Shown: piece after piece, positions 1 through 3,213 of the stretch
Layout of the letters: each line of letters starts with the position of its first letter
Numbering within the stretch: position 1 is the first letter of the stretch
Program-made: the position numbers and the translations under genes
Assembly: GCA_040754255.1 (NCBI GenBank)
Contig: JBFMDA010000051.1
Span: 1 to 8,031 of the forward strand
Reading direction: 5' to 3'
Length of the DNA: 8,031 bases
DNA from: SURF-25 sp040754255
GTDB lineage: Bacteria; Omnitrophota; Gorgyraeia; Gygaellales; Profunditerraquicolaceae
Notes under the pieces: generated by a model
Seen by the model: the letters and a program-made list of their open reading frames with translations, nothing else
Databases searched by the model: none
Told to the model about the DNA's origin: nothing

Positions 1-385
1 CCGATACGATTAACCGCATCTGGGTGATTATTTCTCTCGTCTGAAAAGTTGCCTTATCAGCTCAAGCGGCATACCCAAGACTCATAGCGCGCCGGGCCAG
101 CGCTGGTCTCCTAGTCTACCTTGCTCCACGCGGGGTTTTCCATGCCAACCGTATCGCTACAGTTGCGGTAGTCTTTTACACTGCCTTTTCACCCTTGCCT
201 TAAAAGGCTGCCTACGGCAGCCTTTTAAGGCGGTATTTTTTCTGTGGCACTTTCCTTCCGCCGCATACTATGGCGGACTCTGCGTTACAGAGCGCGCTGC
301 CCTCCGGAGCTCGGACTTTCCTCCCCCGCCGTTTTGTTTCGCAAAGCGAAGCGGCGGGGGCAACCACCTTCTGCCTGTCCCGTTA
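1..385 (-). ncRNA. rnpB: RNase P RNA, bacterial type A, cut at its 3' end by the window edge
   Basis: This is the catalytic RNA of RNase P, which trims the 5' leaders of pre-tRNAs. On the minus strand it shows conserved block CR-I, GAGGAAAGTCCG (312-323), and the block CCACAGAAAAAATACCGCC (229-248). It also has AAGGGTGAAA (187-196), ACCCCGCGTGGAGCAAG, the L15 GGU region GGGTATGCCGCTTGAGC, and a P18 arm with a GCAA tetraloop. P3 is a 9-bp stem (323-331 with 352-360). P2 is GGTGGTT (362-368) pairing with AATCACC (23-29). The CR-V strand that should complete P4 lies at about 11-22 and is divergent (CAGATGCGGTTA; usual form ACAGAACCCGGCTTA). The 3' strand of P1 falls outside the window, so the 5' end near 385 is an estimate. 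It follows the RNase HI gene on the same strand with no clear terminator between them. Identity is secure; the exact ends are not. Confidence 0.93.
197..231. repeat. Perfect 16-bp palindrome forming the extended P12 arm of RNase P RNA
   Basis: GCCTTAAAAGGCTGCC (197-212) and its exact reverse complement (216-231) flank a 3-nt loop TAC. It sits where P12 of the RNase P RNA belongs. P12 is a peripheral arm that varies in length, so an insertion here would be tolerated. Its form, a perfect stem closed by a 3-nt loop, matches the two mini-hairpins inside the damaged tRNA at 1684-1713. That suggests a shared palindromic element family, but this is inference; the arm could also have grown in place. 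Confidence 0.8.
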
Positions 386-429
386 TGTGAAAAATCTGCC
401 AATGAAACTTCTTCGACGGGACCTGTCCC
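374..429. repeat. CCTGTCCC motif pair with inverted repeats near the 5' end of rnpB
   Basis: CCTGTCCC occurs at 374-381 and again at 422-429. GTCCCGT (377-383) is the reverse complement of ACGGGAC (416-422), giving a 7-bp stem with a 32-nt loop. A smaller overlapping palindrome, GGGACCTGTCCC, lies at 418-429. The unit occupies most of the gap between the RNase HI stop and the P2 strand of rnpB, and runs into the presumed P1 strand. It resembles a REP-like intergenic palindrome, but no second full copy lies in the window, so the repeat assignment is tentative. Confidence 0.45.
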
Positions 430-444
430 TATTTTCAAAGAATC

Positions 445-849
445 CTACGCATTAGCCTTCGCTACTGCCTGGTTTGCTAACCTATCCGCGCCTTTGTTTT
501 GTTGGCGAGGAATATTTTGGATCTCTACATCCTTGAATGCGGCAATCAAGCCTACTGCCTGATTATACAATCCGATAAGGTTTTGGTTCTTTATTTTATA
601 TTCGCCTTTTAGCTGCCGGCAAAGCAACTGGCTATCGGAATGAACCTTTACCTTCTCTGCCTTCAGTATCAATGCCTGTTGCAGCCCAAATATAAGGGCC
701 GTATATTCGGCTACATTATTGGTCCCCTTGCCGATATAGCTTGAAACGTTCTTAATCGTCTCTCCCTTTTCACAAATGACTACCCCTATCCCGCTTGGGC
801 CGGGGTTGCCCTTTGAAGCACCGTCTATATAAATTGCGAGCTCTCTCAT
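445..849 (-). CDS. rnhA: Ribonuclease HI family protein
   Basis: RNase HI enzymes cut the RNA strand of RNA-DNA hybrids such as R-loops and replication primers, using two metal ions. The 134-residue protein has the whole catalytic set: D9 in IYIDGASKGNPG, E48 in NNVAEYTAL, D72 in HSDS and D122 in KGADRLAN. It is a compact single RNase H fold with no N-terminal hybrid-binding domain and no reverse-transcriptase domain. The ATG start follows AGGATAGA, a suitable ribosome binding site. It begins 26 nt after the stop of the zinc-ribbon gene, so the two are probably co-transcribed. rnpB follows on the same strand. The family is clear. The symbol is used broadly, because this short form also resembles the RnhA-like paralogues called ribonuclease H-like or reverse transcriptase-like proteins. 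Confidence 0.93.
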   Translation of the reverse strand: MRELAIYIDGASKGNPGPSGIGVVICEKGETIKNVSSYIGKGTNNVAEYTALIFGLQQALILKAEKVKVHSDSQLLCRQLKGEYKIKNQNLIGLYNQAVGLIAAFKDVEIQNIPRQQNKGADRLANQAVAKANA

Positions 850-875
850 TCTATCCTACGGAAGCCGAAAATACG

Positions 876-1595
876 CTATTCGGCGATATATACTATGCGG
901 TTGCAAACCTCGCAGGTAATAATCCGTTCGTACATTTTAATAAGGTTAATCACCTGGGGAGGCACGTACATATTGCAGCCCTGACAGGTATTGTCTTTGA
1001 CACTCACAATGGCAAGCCCGTCTCGATTAAGCAGGATCCTTTCGTATTGCGCAAGGATCCTCTCATCGATATGGGGAACTATTCTTGCCCTTTCCGCTTC
1101 AAGTTGCGCAAGATGCCCTTCGATTTCTTTAATCCTATCCTGGACTTGCGCGATTTGCGCATTCATCTTTTTTTCTTCCTCCTGAAGCTTTATTTTCTCT
1201 TTTTCTATATTGCCTTTTTCTTGATCTATTTGGTCGAAAATAGTCAAAATTCCGTCTTCTATGACTGAGGCGTCAGCCTTGGTATCCTGTATCTGCTGCA
1301 ACATCGCCTGATATTCCTTATTCGTTTTAAGGGTATAAAGCTGCGACTGCAATTTTTTTACCCCTTCCTCTTTAGAGGCTAATTCCAGCTCTTTATCCTT
1401 GCGCTTTTTCTGTAAATCTAAAAGTGCTTTCTCTGCATCCGCCATCTTGCTCTTATTTTCCTCAAAAGACGCCTTGAGTGCCTCTATCTCTTTCGGCCTC
1501 TTTTCTTTTTCTTCACGAAACGCGTAAATTTTGGTATCAACTGCTTGTAACTGAATTAAGCTATCTAGCTGTTCCTTCAGATTCACGGATGCCAC
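876..1595 (-). CDS. Coiled-coil protein with C-terminal C4 zinc ribbon (zf-RING_7 / CT398-like)
   Basis: The 239-residue protein has two parts. Residues about 5-175 are a charged, heptad-like helical region rich in K, E, Q and L, expected to form an antiparallel coiled-coil hairpin. Residues about 195-239 form a zinc ribbon with C204-x2-C207 and C228-x2-C231. This architecture matches the widespread family of C4-type zinc ribbon proteins that includes Chlamydia CT398 and Helicobacter HP0958. Those members have been linked to sigma-54 and flagellar regulation or to nucleic-acid binding, but the general role is unsettled. The start is GTG at 1595: AAGAAAGGA lies 6 nt upstream, and the nearby ATG at 1600-1602 is out of frame. 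The gene begins only 31 nt after the damaged tRNA-Val copy and is followed by RNase HI, so it probably belongs to a mixed tRNA/mRNA operon. Family is confident; function is unknown. Confidence 0.88.
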   Translation of the reverse strand: MASVNLKEQLDSLIQLQAVDTKIYAFREEKEKRPKEIEALKASFEENKSKMADAEKALLDLQKKRKDKELELASKEEGVKKLQSQLYTLKTNKEYQAMLQQIQDTKADASVIEDGILTIFDQIDQEKGNIEKEKIKLQEEEKKMNAQIAQVQDRIKEIEGHLAQLEAERARIVPHIDERILAQYERILLNRDGLAIVSVKDNTCQGCNMYVPPQVINLIKMYERIITCEVCNRIVYIAE

Positions 1596-1626
1596 TGGCC
1601 ATCCTTTCTTCGCTTAAATACGAAAA

Positions 1627-1730
1627 TGGGCATTAGAGGACTTGAACCTCTGGCCTCTACAATGTGAGTGTAGCGCTCTAACCTCAGCCGGAGGCTGATC
1701 CGCCTTCGGCGGAAACTGAGCTACACAGCC
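1627..1730 (-). pseudogene. Damaged tRNA-Val(CAC) copy with a 30-nt palindromic insertion in the D-loop
   Basis: The 57 bp at 1627-1683 are identical to 1755-1811 of the intact tRNA-Val. They cover the discriminator, 3' acceptor strand, T arm, variable region, anticodon arm (anticodon CAC) and part of the D arm. The match is then broken by a 30-nt insertion (1684-1713). It resumes for 10 nt (1714-1723, D-stem GCTC and AGTT) and stops. The place of the 5' acceptor strand holds GGCTGTG instead of GGGCATT. Against AATGCCC this gives three Watson-Crick pairs, two wobbles and two mismatches. A normal aminoacyl acceptor helix and D-loop are unlikely, so I call it a tRNA pseudogene or chimera. A processed RNA that keeps the insertion as an extra arm cannot be excluded. 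Confidence 0.8.
1684..1713. repeat. Two tandem 15-nt mini-hairpins inserted in a tRNA D-loop
   Basis: On the plus strand TCAGCCGGAGGCTGA (1684-1698) is directly followed by TCCGCCTTCGGCGGA (1699-1713). Each is a perfect 6-bp stem with a 3-nt loop (GGA and TTC). The boundaries are exact: removing these 30 nt restores the continuous D-arm sequence of the intact neighbour up to position 1723. The design recalls palindromic elements nested in RNA genes of other bacteria, such as the Rickettsia palindromic elements, although the sequence here is different and much shorter. Confidence 0.8.
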
Positions 1731-1737
1731 TTCGTAG

Positions 1738-1756
1738 CACCATCTAACTTATGGTG
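1738..1756. repeat. Imperfectly preserved palindrome between the two tRNA-Val copies
   Basis: CACCAT (1738-1743) and ATGGTG (1751-1756) pair around the 7-nt loop CTAACTT. The left arm continues outward as GCCTTCGTAG, but the right arm runs straight into the 3' end of the intact tRNA-Val (1755). This looks like a longer palindrome whose right half was lost or overwritten at the tRNA boundary. The stem is plain; the truncated-element reading is inference. Confidence 0.5.
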
Positions 1757-1828
1757 GGCATTAGAGGACTTGAACCTCTGGCCTCTACAATGTGAGTGTA
1801 GCGCTCTAACCAACTGAGCTAAATGCCC
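1755..1828 (-). tRNA. tRNA-Val, anticodon CAC
   Basis: This 74-nt gene folds as a complete cloverleaf. The acceptor is GGGCATT with AATGCCC plus discriminator A. The D arm is GCTC-AGTTGGTTA-GAGC. The anticodon stem is CTACA/TGTAG around loop CTCACAT, giving anticodon CAC, which reads valine GTG codons. The variable region is AGGCC, and the T arm is AGAGG-TTCAAGT-CCTCT. CCA is not encoded and must be added enzymatically. It lies 22 nt downstream of the CAU tRNA and was probably transcribed with it. A damaged partial copy follows immediately. Confidence 0.95.
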
Positions 1829-1850
1829 CTAATGCTGCCTTACGGTAATC

Positions 1851-1922
1851 TGGGCCCACAGGGTTTCGAACCCCGGACCAAGTGATTATGAGTCACCTGC
1901 TCTACCACTGAGCTATGGGCCC
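1851..1922 (-). tRNA. tRNA with anticodon CAU, most likely tRNA-Ile2 (lysidine-modified)
   Basis: The cloverleaf is complete at 72 nt. It has acceptor GGGCCCA with TGGGCCC plus A, D arm GCTC-AGTGGTA-GAGC, and anticodon stem GGTGA/TCACT around CTCATAA. The T arm is CGGGG-TTCGAAA-CCCTG. CAU can belong to elongator Met, initiator Met or Ile2. An initiator is unlikely because the acceptor begins with a normal G-C pair and the anticodon stem lacks three consecutive G-C pairs. The run AGCAGGTGACTCATAATC and following CACTTGGTC closely resemble E. coli tRNA-Ile2, where TilS converts C34 to lysidine so the tRNA reads AUA. Elongator Met remains possible. CCA is not encoded. Confidence 0.9.
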
Positions 1923-2085
1923 CAACACACATATGCCTTTGCCGTTTCCACGATTGACAAGCCCTGTCGCGCACCGCTACTTCCAGCGCCGAATTTTGTC
2001 AAAATGTAACATTATATGATACTATTTTTAAAGTATTTTGGCAAGACAAAAATTGTTAAAAGATAAAGAGATATGACTTCCAGCC

Positions 2086-2114
2086 TTGAACCAGGAATAA
2101 TGATATGTTATACT
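2086..2114 (+). promoter_or_regulatory. Sigma-70 promoter for the riboswitch transcript
   Basis: A -35 box TTGAAC (2086-2091) and a -10 box TATACT (2109-2114) are separated by exactly 17 bp. Initiation would be near 2121, only a few nucleotides before the aptamer. This makes the riboswitch a self-contained plus-strand transcription unit. Confidence 0.75.
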
Positions 2115-2121
2115 TTAATTG

Positions 2122-2212
2122 CCGATAAAAGCAAACTATCCGAAAGGGTGGGACGCAAAGCTATAGGGCCTAAAGACCGCGCAAGCGGGATATGGTTGCC
2201 AGTTGCCGAAGC
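2122..2212 (+). ncRNA. GEMM-I cyclic dinucleotide riboswitch (c-di-GMP-I; possibly cGAMP-selective GEMM-Ib)
   Basis: The GEMM-I core is visible in order. GCAAACT (2131-2137) pairs with AGTTGC (2201-2206) through a bulged A, in place of the usual GCAAACC/GGTTGC, which supports the helix. P2 is capped by a GAAA tetraloop (2142-2145). The conserved GGGACGCAAAGC follows (2150-2161). P3 has CCTAAAG and TATGG strands resembling the 11-nt tetraloop receptor, and a GCAA-capped tip CCGC/GCGG. The tail GTTGCCGAAG is typical. These RNAs bind bacterial second messengers and switch downstream expression. The base two before the CAAAC run's preceding C, aligned to ligand-contacting position 20, appears to be A rather than G. 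That is the reported mark of the cGAMP-binding subclass. No plus-strand gene follows. Class is confident; ligand is not settled. Confidence 0.9.
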
Positions 2213-2236
2213 GAACGCAGGGCCACAAAAAACCCG

Positions 2237-2268
2237 CGCCGACCGCTTTTTATCGGCGTTTTTATTTT
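2237..2268 (+). terminator. Intrinsic terminator after the riboswitch, probably bidirectional
   Basis: CGCCGA (2237-2242) pairs with TCGGCG (2253-2258), followed on the plus strand by TTTTTATTTT (2259-2268). It lies about 30 nt past the aptamer, as expected for an expression platform. ACCGC near the P3 tip (2176-2180) recurs in the terminator loop (2242-2246), so GCGG (2185-2188) could pair with either copy. On the minus strand the same hairpin is followed by CGGGTTTTTT, so it can also end the two-CW transcript. Confidence 0.8.
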
Positions 2269-2305
2269 GTAGGTGATGAAGAATGAAAAGGCGGGAGCGT
2301 ATTAC

Positions 2306-2512
2306 TTAGAAAATCGTCTTCTTGGCCTTCTTATACCACGGGCAATCCCAGCAATAGGTAAAATCCTTAGGGCTTTTCGGATGAAAACTGTCTCCGAGCC
2401 AGCAATACCTGCCAAGGTCGTTCTTAAAGGCACGGCAGCCCTGTTTTACCTCTTTTGAGCATTGCCAAAACTCCCAGCAATTCTGGGGTCCTTGCGAATT
2501 CTCGCGCCTCAT
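2306..2512 (-). CDS. Small two-CW domain protein, six cysteines
   Basis: This 68-residue protein has the pattern of two-CW domain proteins. C12-W13-E14-F15 is followed by C18, C26, C37-W38, and a final C54-W55-D-C57 before the basic tail KKAKK. The paired C-x5-C and C-x2-C spacing suggests a metal site or disulfides, most likely zinc; no catalytic residues are recognisable. There is no signal peptide or membrane segment. The ATG at 2512 is preferred because GGAGGG sits 5 nt upstream. A longer GTG start at 2551 adds 13 residues without a ribosome binding site. The gene has its own candidate promoter, follows a PilZ gene on the same strand, and is faced by the plus-strand riboswitch that ends 37 nt beyond its stop. 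The family is recognised; its function is unknown. Confidence 0.85.
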   Translation of the reverse strand: MRRENSQGPQNCWEFWQCSKEVKQGCRAFKNDLGRYCWLGDSFHPKSPKDFTYCWDCPWYKKAKKTIF

Positions 2513-2575
2513 CTCGCCCTCCGTAAATAACCCACCGAGAGATGCGCACACTCATCAAATGTATTTCCTACTCTT

Positions 2576-2603
2576 ATGCTACTGCATTAAAATGATTTGT
2601 CAA
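2576..2603 (-). promoter_or_regulatory. Candidate sigma-70 promoter for the two-CW gene
   Basis: A perfect -35 TTGACA (2598-2603) is followed after 16 bp by TAGCAT (2576-2581), a 4-of-6 match to the -10 box. CATAAG at 19 bp spacing is an alternative. Initiation near 2569 would give a leader of roughly 55 nt. The -35 lies just after the PilZ stop codon, so the two-CW gene can be transcribed independently of PilZ. Confidence 0.5.
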
Positions 2604-2630
2604 TAAAAATAAGGGGAGCTCTAAGGCAGG

Positions 2631-2960
2631 CTATGCGTTCTTGAGAAGATGGTAACTTCCCATCAAGTCGGGCACTTCAAGATCGATCCCGGACATATAT
2701 CTATGGCAAATGGTAGACTTTGACCAAACGACCATGCCGCGGGTAAACAGGGGTTCTTTATGGTGAGGGAAATACAGCCATATACCGATAATCATCCGCG
2801 CAGAGAGCTCCTGGCTTGTGACAAGACAGAGGCCTTTTGCGCATATATTGTACGTTTCGGCATCGTTATTGTTATACGAATCGGCTCCGCAATACTTCAC
2901 CGCAAGCCTTACCGAGCAACGTTGGAACACCCTTCGGTCTTCAAAACCAAGCTCATCCAT
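2631..2960 (-). CDS. PilZ-domain protein (putative c-di-GMP receptor)
   Basis: The 109-residue protein is a single PilZ-like beta-barrel domain. PilZ domains bind cyclic di-GMP through an N-terminal RxxxR motif and a later (D/N)xSxxG motif. Here R10-VFQ-R14, preceded by R9, fills the first. N38-I-C-A-K-G43 fills the second, with cysteine at the usual serine. The tail YMSGIDLEVPDL fits the last strands. There is no partner domain, so it would act as a stand-alone adaptor. I place the start at ATG 2960, which has GGGAG 4 nt upstream. A longer reading from TTG at 3071 adds 37 low-information residues and lacks a ribosome binding site. Its neighbours are a two-CW gene downstream and a cyclic-dinucleotide riboswitch on the opposite strand, which suggests a shared second-messenger theme. 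Ligand binding is not proven, given the serine-to-cysteine change. Confidence 0.8.
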   Translation of the reverse strand: MDELGFEDRRVFQRCSVRLAVKYCGADSYNNNDAETYNICAKGLCLVTSQELSARMIIGIWLYFPHHKEPLFTRGMVVWSKSTICHRYMSGIDLEVPDLMGSYHLLKNA

Positions 2961-3110
2961 TTCTCTCCCGCACACCGGTAATAAAAAGGCCGCGCTGCCT
3001 CCTTTTCCGGCAACCCGGCTATCGAAAACCGCTACATTCGACCCGTAGGCTTTCCGCCTCTCTAAATGCAAGAGATTTGGCTTTTTCGGTGAAGGATTGC
3101 TCCTACTATA

Positions 3111-3138
3111 ATATTAATTATTATTTAACAATATTCAA
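3111..3138 (-). promoter_or_regulatory. Candidate AT-rich promoter upstream of the PilZ gene
   Basis: TTGAAT (3133-3138) is followed after 16 bp by TAATAT (3111-3116). TATAGT further downstream is an alternative -10. The stretch is strikingly AT-rich compared with its surroundings. If correct, the PilZ transcript has a leader of about 145 nt (about 2961-3105), in which I see no recognised riboswitch. A cre-like palindrome lies just upstream at 3156-3170. Confidence 0.4.
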
Positions 3139-3155
3139 GGGGGTAGAGGGGCTCG

Positions 3156-3170
3156 CAAGAAAGCGTTTTC
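3156..3170 (-). promoter_or_regulatory. LacI-type operator-like site upstream of the PilZ promoter
   Basis: The minus strand reads GAAAACGCTTTCTTG, and with the preceding T and G it becomes TGAAAACGCTTTCT. That fits the core of LacI/GalR-family operators of the cre type (TG-N-AA-N-CG-N-W-N-N-C-W). The plus-strand form differs at one of 15 positions from 7995-8009 beside the cvpA promoter. It is a candidate binding site only; no regulator gene is present. Confidence 0.35.
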
Positions 3171-3213
3171 ACGAGAGAAAATAATATACCTGCATCTAAT
3201 ATTCTCTCTCGTG
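3170..3213 (-). terminator. Hairpin embracing the rpoD stop codon
   Basis: CACGAGAGA (3205-3213, read on the minus strand, inside the last rpoD codons) pairs perfectly with TCTCTCGTG (3170-3178). Further A-T pairs continue inward past one mismatch. The stop codon TAG (3196-3198) lies in the upper part. The sequence after the stem on the minus strand is AAAACGC, not a T-run. It may therefore be an exonuclease barrier or a Rho-linked 3' end rather than a standard intrinsic terminator. Confidence 0.45.

Noticed and set aside
1627..1811. tRNA 3'-end direct repeat as attL/attR of an integrated element
   Set aside because: Repeats of a tRNA 3' end are typical of integration, but only 71 bp separate them, no integrase is present, and the copy also keeps part of the D arm. 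Local duplication plus palindrome insertion explains it better.
1930..2002. Promoter for the tRNA genes on the minus strand
   Set aside because: TTGACA (1997-2002) and TTGTCA (1955-1960) are attractive -35 boxes, but neither has a good -10 at normal spacing (TAGCGG at 17 bp, CATATG at 19 bp). A promoter is likely in this stretch, but I cannot place it.
2273..2458. Plus-strand open frame of 61 codons directly after the riboswitch terminator
   Set aside because: It lies mostly antisense to the well-supported two-CW gene, has no recognisable domain, and lacks a properly spaced ribosome binding site. A nearer ATG at 2283 gives only an 8-residue peptide. I treat the riboswitch as having no coding target.
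2961..3071. N-terminal extension of the PilZ protein from a TTG codon
   Set aside because: No ribosome binding site precedes the TTG, the 37 extra residues match nothing expected of PilZ, and ATG 2960 has a clear GGGAG upstream.
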